A stretch of DNA of 51,974 bases, taken from assembly GCF_003611635.1 (NCBI RefSeq), contig NZ_RAVZ01000018.1:1-51974 (forward strand). The letters are read 5' to 3'. The DNA comes from Corallococcus terminator (GTDB lineage Bacteria > Myxococcota > Myxococcia > Myxococcales > Myxococcaceae). The notes under the pieces were generated by a model. It had not been told where the DNA came from and did no database searches. It was given only the letters and a program-made list of their open reading frames with translations. Below are positions 9,247 through 17,894 of the stretch, piece by piece. Numbering within the stretch: position 1 is the stretch's first letter; every line of letters starts with the position of its first letter. Both the position numbers and the translations under genes were made by a program.

Positions 9247-10053
9247 TCAGGCCTTCCTGCCCCGGATGGCGCGCGCGGCCAGCGTGTCGAGCAGCCCCGG
9301 GGCGACGAGCTTGAGCACCAGTCCCACGCGGGCGGTGAGCGTCATCACCACCTCGCGGTCGCGCCGCTCCATGGCGCGCAGGATGAGGCCCACGCAGGTG
9401 TCCACGTCCATGGTGGCGCCCTCCTCGTCGCGGGGGCTCTGTCCCAGGGGCCGGCCTTCGGCGCCCAGCGCGTTCGCGCGGATGCCCGTGGCCACGAAGC
9501 CCGGCGACACCACGAGCACGTCGGTGCCGGTGCCCAGCAGCTCGATGCGCAGCGAATCGAAGAAGCCCTGCATGGCGTGCTTGCTGGCGGCGTAGCCGGT
9601 GCGCGTGGGCACGCCCGTCTTGCCCGTGAGCGAGGAGATGGCGACGAGCAATCCCTTGCGCGCCTTGATGTGCGGCAGCGCGTGGAAGGTGCAGTGCACC
9701 GCGCCCAGGTAGTTGATGCGCATCAGCCGTTCGAAGAGGCTCAGGTCCTTCACGTCCTCGAACCGCGCGTGCATGGTGATGCCCGCGTTGTTGACGAGCA
9801 CGTCCACTCCGCCGAACTCAGCGACAGCGCGCTCCACGAGCCGCTGGCATGCCTCCGGCTCCCCCACGTCGGTGGGCACCGCGAGCGCCTTGCCACCGGC
9901 GGCCTCGCACCGGGCCTTCACCCGCTCCAGCGCGGCGCCATCGCGCGCGGCCAGCGTCACGTTTGCACCCCGGGCCGCCAGGGCCACCGCCAGCGCCTCT
10001 CCGATGCCCGACGAGGCACCGGTGACAATCACGGACTTTGCTTGCACTTGCAT
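9247..10053 (-). CDS. Classical short-chain dehydrogenase/reductase (SDR)
   Basis: 268 residues from the ATG at 10053. Rossmann cofactor motif TGASSGIG (residues 11-18), NNAG near 88-91, catalytic Ser at 140/141 and YAASK (Tyr154, Lys158) are all present, so it should be an active NAD(P)H-dependent oxidoreductase. Substrate cannot be told from sequence. The C-terminal 40 residues are longer than in minimal SDRs and hydrophobic, as in membrane-associated members acting on lipids or sterols. It is the last gene of a minus-strand operon after the ZIP transporter (14-base gap). Its stop lies 10 bases from the convergent stop at 9236. Confidence 0.9.
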   Translation of the reverse strand: MQVQAKSVIVTGASSGIGEALAVALAARGANVTLAARDGAALERVKARCEAAGGKALAVPTDVGEPEACQRLVERAVAEFGGVDVLVNNAGITMHARFEDVKDLSLFERLMRINYLGAVHCTFHALPHIKARKGLLVAISSLTGKTGVPTRTGYAASKHAMQGFFDSLRIELLGTGTDVLVVSPGFVATGIRANALGAEGRPLGQSPRDEEGATMDVDTCVGLILRAMERRDREVVMTLTARVGLVLKLVAPGLLDTLAARAIRGRKA

Positions 10054-10067
10054 GGCTGCATCCTCGC

Positions 10068-10856
10068 TCAGTGGTGGGCGCCGAGGAACCGCTCCACGAA
10101 ATGCAGGCCGCCAATGAGCAGCAGGCCGCACAGGAAGCCCACCACGCGCTGGCGCGAGTCTGGGCCCCGGCGCAGCTCCGGCAGCAGGTCCACCGCGCCG
10201 ATGTAGAGGAACGAGCCCCCGGCGATGGCCAGCACGGTGCCCTGGAGCGAGGGCAGATACCGGGTGCCCACCAGCACGGCCCCGGCGCCCACCGCGGCGG
10301 TGAGCTGCACCGCGCCCAGCGCGACGAGCGATTTGGCCCGGGACCAGCCCGCGGCGCGCAACAGCGCGTAGTCGCCCACCTCCTGCGGCAGCTCGTGGAT
10401 GATGACGGCGAACGCGGTGGCGAAGCCCGCGTTGGGGGACACGAGGAAGGCGGCCGCCACGGCCGCGCCATCGCCGATGTTGTGCAGCGCATCCGACGCC
10501 AGCAGCGCTGTCGGCAGGACGGGCGCGCCGTGCGCATGCGTGTGCCCATGGGCATGGCCATGCACGTGTCCCGCCGCGGCTTCGGCCTGATGGTGGTGAT
10601 GGCCCAACGCCCACTCCAGGAGGGCCAGTGCGACGAAGCTGCCAAAGGCCCACGTGAAGGCGGAGTCCCCGAGCGCGGACACCGCCTCCGGCAGCACCTC
10701 CAGGAAGACGGCGCACAGCAGGGTGCCGGCGGCGAAGGCCACCAGCGCGGGCAGCCGGCGCTGCAACCAGCGCTCGGACAGCACCCCGCCCGCGAGTCCC
10801 GCGACACCGTCCAGCCCGACGGCGATGAAGACGAGCAGGACGGTCTGGGAATCCAT
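10068..10856 (-). CDS. ZIP-family divalent metal transporter
   Basis: 262 residues. Hydrophobic segments fit the seven- to eight-helix ZIP topology. The two metal-path motifs are present: HNIGDG in the fourth helix and HELPQEVGD in the fifth. The loop between helices three and four is His-rich (HHHH, then HVHGHAHGHTHAHG), the usual position of the cytoplasmic metal-binding loop in ZIP proteins. Expected role: movement of Zn2+ or a similar ion into the cytoplasm. The ATG shares one base with the stop of the upstream hydrolase gene (TGATG), so translation is coupled. Function within the operon is unclear. Confidence 0.92.
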   Translation of the reverse strand: MDSQTVLLVFIAVGLDGVAGLAGGVLSERWLQRRLPALVAFAAGTLLCAVFLEVLPEAVSALGDSAFTWAFGSFVALALLEWALGHHHHQAEAAAGHVHGHAHGHTHAHGAPVLPTALLASDALHNIGDGAAVAAAFLVSPNAGFATAFAVIIHELPQEVGDYALLRAAGWSRAKSLVALGAVQLTAAVGAGAVLVGTRYLPSLQGTVLAIAGGSFLYIGAVDLLPELRRGPDSRQRVVGFLCGLLLIGGLHFVERFLGAHH

Positions 10857-11632
10857 CAGGCCATCAGCCAGGCCAGCAGGGCCTGGGCACTGTCCACGTG
10901 GACGAAGTGCCCTGCGTCCGGGAGCAGGGCCACGGGGCAGCCAGCGGCCTCCAGGCGTTCGGCGGCGGCGTCCGGCACGTACCGGCTGCGTCCGCCCCGG
11001 ATGCAGCGCAGGGGCGGGTGGACGGGGCGCTCCACGGCGGGCCAGAGGTCCTCGACGTTGACGCGCTTGTGCAGGCGCAAGAGGGCGTCGCGGTCGAAGC
11101 GCCAGCGCACGCCGTCACCGTCGGGCACCAGGTTCATGAGGAGCCAGTCGGACAGGCCTTCGGACAGGCCGCGTCCGGTGAGGTCCGCGCGCAGGACCCG
11201 GCGGTTGTCCGCGCGGGGTGGCGCCTGGAGGAGGATGTCCAGCACGTAGCCGCTCTCCGACAGGTCCAGGGGGACGGGCCCGGGGGCGATGTCCAGCAGG
11301 GTGACGCTGCCCACGCGGTCGGAGGCGTGGAGGCTCGCGGCCAGGGACACGCGGCCACCCAGCGAGTGGCCCACCCAGTCGATGGCGCCCGTGAAGCCCT
11401 GGGCGTCCAACGTGTCCACGACATCGCGGGCCAGCGTGGACAGGTCCGCGTCCGGAGGCAGGGCGGGGGATGCGCCATGGCCGGTGAGGTCGGGCAGGAG
11501 GATGCGGCGGCGCGGGTCGGCCTGCGTCCACGCGACCGCGAGCGAGCGCAGGTTGCGACCGCTGCCGAGGAAGCCATGCAGCAACACCGTGGGCACATCG
11601 CCCGTGCCGACCTGAAAACTTTCGAGCACCAC
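10856..11632 (-). CDS. Alpha/beta hydrolase (YbfF-like esterase)
   Basis: 258 residues from the GTG at 11632, after AAGGTGG at good spacing. A longer start at the ATG at 11686 is possible but would leave only 33 bases to the divergent gene. Hydrolase motifs: HGFLGSGRNL (oxyanion loop), GHSLGG with nucleophile Ser90, and a late DAGHFVH with the catalytic His (242 or 245). Size and motif spacing match the YbfF-type small esterase group. It has no signal peptide. It heads the hydrolase-ZIP-SDR operon. Confidence 0.85.
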   Translation of the reverse strand: MVLESFQVGTGDVPTVLLHGFLGSGRNLRSLAVAWTQADPRRRILLPDLTGHGASPALPPDADLSTLARDVVDTLDAQGFTGAIDWVGHSLGGRVSLAASLHASDRVGSVTLLDIAPGPVPLDLSESGYVLDILLQAPPRADNRRVLRADLTGRGLSEGLSDWLLMNLVPDGDGVRWRFDRDALLRLHKRVNVEDLWPAVERPVHPPLRCIRGGRSRYVPDAAAERLEAAGCPVALLPDAGHFVHVDSAQALLAWLMA

Positions 11633-11719
11633 GCCACCACCACCTTGTCCCGTGCCTTGACCCCGGGGCACGTCGTGCCGCTTCATACCGCGAACCCCCC
11701 TTCCGTCGAGGTGAACCCG

Positions 11720-12271
11720 GTGCCTTCCGTCTCCTTGTTGTTGCTGACGCTCGCCGCCAACCCCGCCGCGCCCGTCACCCCGGCCCCCGCCGACCCGAAG
11801 GTGGCGGTGGCCACGGTGCTGGACGACTGGCACCGCGCGGCGGCGGCGGCGAACGAGGCGCGCTACTTCGCGCTCTTCACGCCGGACGCGGTCTTCATGG
11901 GCACGGACGGGACGGAGCGCTGGACGGTGGACCAGTTCCGCGTGTGGTCGAAGCCGTTCTTCTCCAAGGGCAAGGCCTGGAGCTTCAAGTCGGTGTCTCG
12001 CAATGTCTTCCTGTCGAAGGACGGGCAGACGGCCTGGTTCGACGAAGCGTTGGACACGCCCAACCTGGGCCCGGCGCGCGGCAGCGGCGTGCTGGTGAAG
12101 GAGCCCGTCGGGTGGCGCATTGCCCAGTACAACCTCTCCGTCCCCATTCCCAATGACTTGATGGGCGAAGTCACCAACCGCGTCGCCACGTACACCAAGG
12201 CGAAGGCAGCCCAGGGCACCACCCCGGCGACGCCGCCCGCGCCGAAGGCGGCGCCCGCGCCGAAGCCCTGA
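11720..12271 (+). CDS. Exported NTF2/SnoaL-like protein
   Basis: 183 residues from the GTG at 11720, preceded by a strong GAGGTGA site five bases away; an in-frame GTG at 11711 is less well placed. A hydrophobic N-terminus (VSLLLLTLAANPAAP) suggests export. Residues about 30-145 have the look of a DUF4440/SnoaL-like cone fold: a helix with LDDWHRAAAAANEARYF, then FTPDAVFMGTDGTERW, and a late GWRIAQYNLSVPIPN. Such domains occur in small enzymes and ligand-binding proteins, and the sequence alone does not choose between them. The tail is Ala/Pro/Lys-rich. A small unknown gene begins 10 bases later. Confidence 0.82.
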   Translation: MPSVSLLLLTLAANPAAPVTPAPADPKVAVATVLDDWHRAAAAANEARYFALFTPDAVFMGTDGTERWTVDQFRVWSKPFFSKGKAWSFKSVSRNVFLSKDGQTAWFDEALDTPNLGPARGSGVLVKEPVGWRIAQYNLSVPIPNDLMGEVTNRVATYTKAKAAQGTTPATPPAPKAAPAPKP

Positions 12272-12280
12272 GGGCCGGGC

Positions 12281-12754
12281 ATGGATGCCATTGAATCCGT
12301 CGCGCAGGTCCATGCCCTCATCGCGGAGCGTGAAATCGCCGCGTCGATGCGGGCCTGTGCGCTCGCGCGGGCCTCGCTGGAGGGGGCGCGGGGCAATGCA
12401 TTGCTCGCGCTTCAGGAAGCCATCGCGGACTCGCTGGACGCGATGCTGACCGAACTGGGCGAGCACGGCCTCCAGAACCAGGCGCTGTGGGAAGAGGCCG
12501 TGCCGGGCAATGTCGGCAACCTCGACGTCGCCGGGATGACCCGGGACTGCGCTGCCGCATGGCAGGAGGTGAAGCGCCTGCGTGCGGCCGGCTGTGAAAG
12601 CCAGGCGCTGATTTCACCGCATGTCGGTGGGTGGATGGACCCCATCGGTTCGCGGGACTGGCAGAACAAGCTGCGGCTGGCGGTGGCGCATCGCGACGCG
12701 AAATGGATCGACCGGGTCACCCGAAGTCTTCGCGACGACGAAGCGCCGGAATGA
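12281..12754 (+). CDS. Small cytoplasmic protein of unknown function
   Basis: 157 residues, no signal peptide or transmembrane segment. It is predicted mostly helical, with Ala/Glu/Arg-rich stretches in residues 1-60 and a Trp-containing C-terminal half (GGWMDPIGSRDW). Codon bias matches its neighbours, which supports a real gene. It lies 10 bases after the NTF2-like gene and is probably co-transcribed. I recognise no family. Confidence 0.7.
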   Translation: MDAIESVAQVHALIAEREIAASMRACALARASLEGARGNALLALQEAIADSLDAMLTELGEHGLQNQALWEEAVPGNVGNLDVAGMTRDCAAAWQEVKRLRAAGCESQALISPHVGGWMDPIGSRDWQNKLRLAVAHRDAKWIDRVTRSLRDDEAPE

Positions 12755-12774
12755 CAGCGCGTCTGTCTGTCTTC

Positions 12775-13110
12775 ACGGCTCGGCGCCAGTGATACAGGAA
12801 GGACGCGTCGGGAACGAAGCTGGGCATGTCCTGTCTCTGCAATTGCGTTCCGGCGAGGACCCCCAGGACCACGGACCCCCGTGGACCCATGAACCGCGCG
12901 CCCGCCGTCGCGAAGGCGAACGCGTCGGCCCTGGCCCGCACCGGTGAGACGGCGACCTCTCCCGTGAGCCCCCAGTGCTCCCCCATGCGCAGGAAGCAGC
13001 ACCATCACGCCCCCCCATCTTGGTCAGAAGCCCAGGCGTAGAGGGGCTGGATCGTGAGGGAGAGGTTCGCGTCGGCCGTCCCATGGGTGTGGGTGCTGTA
13101 GGCGGCGCTA
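12775..13110 (-). pseudogene. Decayed 3' fragment of an outer-membrane-type protein, paralogue of the gene at 16945-17709
   Basis: The minus strand encodes pieces matching the C-terminal part of the intact gene 4 kb away. One frame gives HGTADANLSLTIQP and YAWASDQDG (intact: YGTGDAHVSLTVQP, FVAWGSF). A second frame gives VMVLLP, and a third gives MGEHWGLTGEV, FATAGARFMG and FLYHWR (intact: LGEHWGLAGEV, FATAGARFMG, FLFHWR). At least two frameshifts separate them, one at a run of seven C (13010-13016), and a few codons after VMVL are missing. The 5' half is absent or unrecognisable, and the reading frame runs past the normal HWR end. The rest of the 12755-13290 interval shows no supportable gene. 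Confidence 0.75.
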
Positions 13111-13294
13111 CGGGCTCCAGCCCCGTGAGCCGCTCAAGCGTCATCGCCCATGTGGATGGCGACGTGGCCCCGGCTGGCGATTTGATTTGCACGTAATTCT
13201 TGGAATGCATGTTCATGTTTCGCGGTGGGAGCGCTCCTGTAGCCACCCGACCCAGGGTGTGTCTGGACCCAAATCCTATCCTCTCGGTGTGTGT

Positions 13295-13324
13295 TTGACA
13301 TTTATCGATTCATCCCCGTATACG
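13295..13324 (+). promoter_or_regulatory. Sigma-70-type promoter of the HYR lipoprotein gene
   Basis: A perfect TTGACA (13295-13300) lies 18 bases from TATACG (13319-13324), inside an AT-rich island that stands out from the surrounding GC-rich DNA. The start codon is about 45 bases downstream. Confidence 0.65.
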
Positions 13325-13370
13325 CCGCTCCGCGTAAATAAACTCACTTCTATTGAAATCCAGGTGATCG

Positions 13371-16300
13371 GTGATTTTGAAACTCGGAAGACTTTCCGCG
13401 GCACTCCTATGTCTTGTGGGGCCCCTTGCCTGTGATGGTGACAGGGCTTTGGAAGCGGAGGCTGGCGACTTCCTCGCCCAGGCGGAGGCCGCCCTCGACG
13501 GGGGCGGCGCGGTGGAACTGGAGTCGAACGTGCTGAAGGGCACGGTGCGCCTCACCAACGCGAACCCGCAGGTGCTGGCGATGCTGGCGACGGACGCTTG
13601 GCGCAATGGCTCCGGCACTGTTTCCGCGACGAGCAGCACGCCCACGGGGTTCGGCGCGAGCACCGGCTCGCTCGTGTCCGTCAGTCCCTCGGAGTACCGC
13701 TTCGAGATGCTGGTCGAAGCAGGAGCCCGGGGCGACCTGGGCGTTGTCTACACCGTCAATGCCACTCGCGGAAACTACAGCTTTCCCGGCCTGTCCGGGG
13801 TGACGGTCCAGCCCGTGGCGGCGCAGCCCGCGCCCACGGAGGTCACCCTCCAGAGCTGCATTGGCGTGGTCGAGTACCAGCTCGGAACGGATGCGACCTG
13901 CCAGACCCCCGCGACGGTCGCCGGGGTCTCGGTCTCCAACCTGTCCCTCCACGTCCCTTCCACGGGCCTGTACAGAAGCTACATCACCCCCGTCGCCCGG
14001 AGCGCCACGCTCATCTACCGCATCAACACGCCCACGGGGCCGGTGTTGACCGAGATCCCCGTGCAGGTCGCGGCTGGCTGCGATGAGGTCGTCCGCACGT
14101 GCATCCCCGTGACGACCCCGGTTCCTCCCGTGGTCGGCCATGCGACCGGGGCATTCGAGATCCACGATGCACGGGTCCTCTACTCCAAGAGCATGTCCTT
14201 CTCCGGACCCGACAGTCGAAGCCTGTCCCTGCCCGGACCCTGGTCCCCGGTGAGCAGTCCGGCCACCTGGTGGACGGTGCCCAACCTGCCCGTGGGGGCC
14301 TATGCGGTGGATGCCGCAGCGTACCTGGGAACGGGCCGGAACTTCACCGTGTACAACGCGCCCAGCCTCCCCAGCACCCTGTCCATCACGGAGGGACAGA
14401 CGAGCTTGCTGACGCGGCAGGTGGGCGGGGTGACACGTCACGCTTATGACATGCACCCCGCGTATTTCTATGGCTCCGTCCAACTGGCGGATCCCTACAT
14501 GCGGCAGCATCCGGGCGCGTGGAGCTCCCTGCAGGCGCTCTTCTTCGAGGCGGACCAGGACACCAACGGTGATGGGGTGCCCAACAACATCAGCATTTCC
14601 GCGAAGGGGACCTACCTCTCGGCCGTCGCCAACGGGGGACTCAGCTACACCGCCTTTCCCGGCACCTTCAATCCGAGCCTTGGCGAGCTGGCTTCCACCA
14701 CGCCCTATGAGCAGGTGTTGCCGAGCCCCTACGATCTACCCACCACCTGGTCCCAGAACGGGCTCGTCTTGAACTTCTGGTCCGAACCGCTGATCAACAA
14801 CGCCTTCACCACCCGACCGGGCCTGTACGACCCGGCGCGCTTCCGCTATGGCCTGCTCACGACCCGCTCGTCGGCGGTCAGCGCCTACAGCGTCGTCCTG
14901 AATCCCGAGCAGCGTTTCCGCATCGACCACGAATACTGCTTCAACGAAGTGCAGGTGGCGTACTCCGCCACCCTGGGGCGCTTCTTCAATCCCAGGGCCG
15001 ATGTGTCCGGGAGTTTCAGCGGCATGGACTGGCGCAATCAGTCGGTGTCGTACGTGACGAGCGCCTTCTTCTATGGCACGCCCGCGGTCTGGAACTTCCC
15101 GAACCCCGCCACGTATGCGGAGACCAGCGGGCAGATCTCCCTGTCGCTCCCCCAGGGCACCTTCACCCTCAGGCCCAGTGCCTCCATGGTGAGTGATTCG
15201 GGCACGGTGAATACCGCCAGCTTCGCACCCATTGGCGTGACGCTGGGCTGCGGGCAGCGCATCAAGCTGGTGCCCCCGTTGGCGGTGAGCCTGGCCTCAC
15301 TGGAAGGCTGCGCCACCTCGGATTCCAAGCAGGTCTCCGGGCAGGTGAAGAGCCGGCCCGCGGAAGTGGATCGGATTTGGTACCGCCTCAACGACGGCCC
15401 GGAAGTCACGCTCTGCACCAACTGCGGCTTCGACCCGACCTTCGCCTTCACCGTGCCGTTGCAGACCTGCGACAACAGCATCCAGGTCTTCGCCTACACG
15501 GAAGGGATGAGCGAGCCGGCCAGCGCCGTCGAACAGCTCGTCTGGGACGATGCGGCGGACGGCCCGAGCTGCCCCGGCTCCTTCTGCGTCAACCGGCCGC
15601 CGGTGGCCCGCTGCCGCAACCTGACGGTGGCCGCGAATGGGACGTGCGGCGGGTGGGCGTCGGTGAATGACGGCTCCTACGACCCGGACACGGGCGACAC
15701 CGTGGAGTGTGTGCAGACTCCGGCCCCGCAGTACCCGCTGGGCTCGCACCCGGCGACGCTGACGTGCACGGACAGCACGGGCCTGAGCTCCTCGTGTGAA
15801 GGCACGGTGACGGTCCGGGATGAAACGCCGCCGCAGCTTGCATGTGCACCCGTTCCGGAGCAGGAGTGCAGCGCGGGCGGTGCGACGGTCAACCTCGCGA
15901 CGACGGCCACGGACACCTGCAGCACGGTGACGACCACCTGCACCCCGGTGTCCGGCGGCATCTTCCCTCCGGGGACCACCACCGCCACCTGCACCGCCAC
16001 CGACGGCGCCGGCAATGGCGTCAGTTGCACCGTGCCGGTGACGGTGCGTGACACGCACCCGCCCACCATCACGTGCCCGGCGCCCATCCGCATTGAGCGC
16101 ACGGGGCCGGATGGCGCCACGGTGACGCCGGGCGTGGCCACCGCGAGCGATACCTGTGCGCCGCCCCAGGTGACGGGCCCGGCCGCGGGCACGTACCCGG
16201 TGGGCACCACGACGGTGACGTACACGGCCACCGACGTCGGAGGACATCAGGCCAGCTGCACGTCCACCATCCAGGTGACGGACAGCCAGTTCACGGACCC

Positions 16301-16886
16301 GCCGAACGTGACGATGTGCAACCTGCCGCGCTACACGCGGGAGACGACGCTGATGGCGTGCGGCTGGACGACGCCCCAGCCCAATGCCGCGCCCGTCGCC
16401 TCCGCCTCCTTCCGGGTGGATGGAGGGGCGGCCATCCCGGTGACGCCGGACCTGAGCGGAGGCTTCGTCATCACCTGGCTGCCGCTGGCGGAAGGCACCC
16501 ACGTCATCGAACTGACCGCCATCGACACGCGAGGGGCCACCACCCACAAGCAAATGACGGTGACGGTGGACCTCACGCCGCCCGTGCTCACCCTCCTCTC
16601 GCCGCTGCCGGATGTGTCGCTCGCGAGCCCGGTGGTGACCGTGACGTCCTCCGTCCAGGACGTCTCCCCCACGACGGTGACGACCCAGTGGCTCCAGACG
16701 AGCACGGTGGACAGTGGCACGGGGCAGGTCAACCACACGGTGGATCTGTTCAACCGGGGCTTCGTGCCACTGATGGTGACGGCCACGGACGCCGCAGGCA
16801 ACACCACGCAGCTCCTGACGCAGGTCTTCATCGAGCCGGCTCCGCCTGCCGTGCTCGCGCAGGGGCCGTCCGCGAGCGCCCGGTAG
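13371..16886 (+). CDS. Large surface lipoprotein with HYR-like repeats
   Basis: 1171 residues from the GTG at 13371. AGGTGA lies only three bases upstream, so a TTG at 13377 with nine-base spacing is an alternative. The N-terminus (LSAALLCLVGPLAC) is a lipoprotein signal with the Cys at about residue 21. Residues 40-740 are beta-rich with two cysteine pairs and no family I can name. Residues about 741-975 hold three consecutive HYR-like modules, each with a TCTDSTG- or TATDVGG-type core, YPLG or YPVG turn and spaced cysteines. A last Ig-like part follows. HYR modules act in adhesion (known). The gene sits between a decayed and an intact copy of another gene family and has its own promoter. 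Confidence 0.85.
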   Translation: MILKLGRLSAALLCLVGPLACDGDRALEAEAGDFLAQAEAALDGGGAVELESNVLKGTVRLTNANPQVLAMLATDAWRNGSGTVSATSSTPTGFGASTGSLVSVSPSEYRFEMLVEAGARGDLGVVYTVNATRGNYSFPGLSGVTVQPVAAQPAPTEVTLQSCIGVVEYQLGTDATCQTPATVAGVSVSNLSLHVPSTGLYRSYITPVARSATLIYRINTPTGPVLTEIPVQVAAGCDEVVRTCIPVTTPVPPVVGHATGAFEIHDARVLYSKSMSFSGPDSRSLSLPGPWSPVSSPATWWTVPNLPVGAYAVDAAAYLGTGRNFTVYNAPSLPSTLSITEGQTSLLTRQVGGVTRHAYDMHPAYFYGSVQLADPYMRQHPGAWSSLQALFFEADQDTNGDGVPNNISISAKGTYLSAVANGGLSYTAFPGTFNPSLGELASTTPYEQVLPSPYDLPTTWSQNGLVLNFWSEPLINNAFTTRPGLYDPARFRYGLLTTRSSAVSAYSVVLNPEQRFRIDHEYCFNEVQVAYSATLGRFFNPRADVSGSFSGMDWRNQSVSYVTSAFFYGTPAVWNFPNPATYAETSGQISLSLPQGTFTLRPSASMVSDSGTVNTASFAPIGVTLGCGQRIKLVPPLAVSLASLEGCATSDSKQVSGQVKSRPAEVDRIWYRLNDGPEVTLCTNCGFDPTFAFTVPLQTCDNSIQVFAYTEGMSEPASAVEQLVWDDAADGPSCPGSFCVNRPPVARCRNLTVAANGTCGGWASVNDGSYDPDTGDTVECVQTPAPQYPLGSHPATLTCTDSTGLSSSCEGTVTVRDETPPQLACAPVPEQECSAGGATVNLATTATDTCSTVTTTCTPVSGGIFPPGTTTATCTATDGAGNGVSCTVPVTVRDTHPPTITCPAPIRIERTGPDGATVTPGVATASDTCAPPQVTGPAAGTYPVGTTTVTYTATDVGGHQASCTSTIQVTDSQFTDPPNVTMCNLPRYTRETTLMACGWTTPQPNAAPVASASFRVDGGAAIPVTPDLSGGFVITWLPLAEGTHVIELTAIDTRGATTHKQMTVTVDLTPPVLTLLSPLPDVSLASPVVTVTSSVQDVSPTTVTTQWLQTSTVDSGTGQVNHTVDLFNRGFVPLMVTATDAAGNTTQLLTQVFIEPAPPAVLAQGPSASAR

Positions 16887-16899
16887 TCTTCAGGGCAAC

Positions 16900-16936
16900 C
16901 CCGGGCGGAGCAGGGTGCACGTCTGCTCCGTCCGGG
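16900..16936. terminator. Bidirectional terminator hairpin between convergent genes
   Basis: Two 14-base arms (CCCGGGCGGAGCAG and CTGCTCCGTCCGGG) pair at 13 of 14 positions around a nine-base loop, between the stop of the HYR lipoprotein gene and the convergent stop at 16945. Confidence 0.65.
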
Positions 16937-16944
16937 CCTCCGGC

Positions 16945-17709
16945 TCAGCGCCAGTGAAACAGGAACGAGCCCCCGGGAAGCACGGAGGGCTTGTCCGTGT
17001 CCTTCCATTGCTGCTCGGCGAGGAGCCCCAGGTCCAGGGACCAATGCTGTCCCATGAACCGCGCCCCCGCCGTCGCGAAGCCGAACGCGCCGCTGATGCC
17101 ATTGATTGGTGAGAGGGCGACCTCCCCCGCGAGGCCCCAGTGCTCCCCCAGCCGGACGAAGCCCCCCAGCATGGGCAGCACCATCACGCTCCCCGAGTGG
17201 AAGCTTCCCCAGGCGACGAAGGGTTGGACCGTGAGCGACACGTGGGCGTCGCCCGTCCCATAGGTGAGGATGCCGTAGGCCCCGACGGCATTGATGGTGT
17301 CCAACAGGTAGAGGTCGGTGTCGAAGCTGCCGCCCTGCACCCCGAACGCCAGATGCAGCTTGTCGCTCAAGGGCCGCGAGACCTTGAGACCCGCCATCAG
17401 GCTGAAGGGGATGTCGCTGAAGAGCCGGGCCATCGCGTAGACGGGGAAGGCCGACGCCACGCTCAAGGACACGCGCTCGCTCAGGCCCACCTCCGCGACG
17501 GTGGCGAACACCGCCTGCTGTCCGAAGAGGCCCTCTCCCGCATGCAGCGGGAGCGCGGTCGAACCCAGCAAGCCGCGCGTGCGGGTGGGGTTCTCGAACC
17601 AGCCCCTGTCCGACGAGGTCTGGGGTGCGTCTTCGACCGGCTCCCCGGCGCCGGCCGATGCGCCGGGAAGGACCAGCCACAACAGCATCAGCCAACTGAA
17701 ACGCGGCAT
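16945..17709 (-). CDS. Outer-membrane beta-barrel-like protein of unknown function
   Basis: 254 residues from the ATG at 17709, chosen because it directly precedes a signal peptide (MPRFSWLMLLWLVLPGASAG) and follows a GAGGGGGAAG purine run. The frame is open 15 codons further up. After a short acidic linker the mature part alternates hydrophobic and polar residues with Gly turns (VSLSVASAFPVYA, AGLKVSRPLSDKLHLAFGV, HVSLTVQPFVAWGSF) and ends in an aromatic strand (GSFLFHWR), as expected for an 8- to 12-strand barrel. A broken paralogue lies at 12775-13110 in the same orientation. Function unknown. Confidence 0.8.
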   Translation of the reverse strand: MPRFSWLMLLWLVLPGASAGAGEPVEDAPQTSSDRGWFENPTRTRGLLGSTALPLHAGEGLFGQQAVFATVAEVGLSERVSLSVASAFPVYAMARLFSDIPFSLMAGLKVSRPLSDKLHLAFGVQGGSFDTDLYLLDTINAVGAYGILTYGTGDAHVSLTVQPFVAWGSFHSGSVMVLPMLGGFVRLGEHWGLAGEVALSPINGISGAFGFATAGARFMGQHWSLDLGLLAEQQWKDTDKPSVLPGGSFLFHWR

Positions 17710-17894
17710 CGTCACTTCCCCCTCATGGTGGCGCGCTCCATAGGCAACACCCATGCCAGAAGGGGCTCTCCGAGCTGAAGACGGAGCCTTCGCTCCGCCG
17801 CGCTCCCATGGCTCCGGACACGTGCGTCATGGCACCACGAATTCACGAGTGCCCTGTCGTATCCCCCGAACGCACGGAGGCGCCGGGGAAACGC

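Noticed and set aside
13157-13180. A sigma-54-like TGGC...TTGC pair upstream of the HYR lipoprotein gene.
   Set aside because: GG and GC are 13 rather than 12 bases apart, and a perfect sigma-70 TTGACA lies closer to the start.
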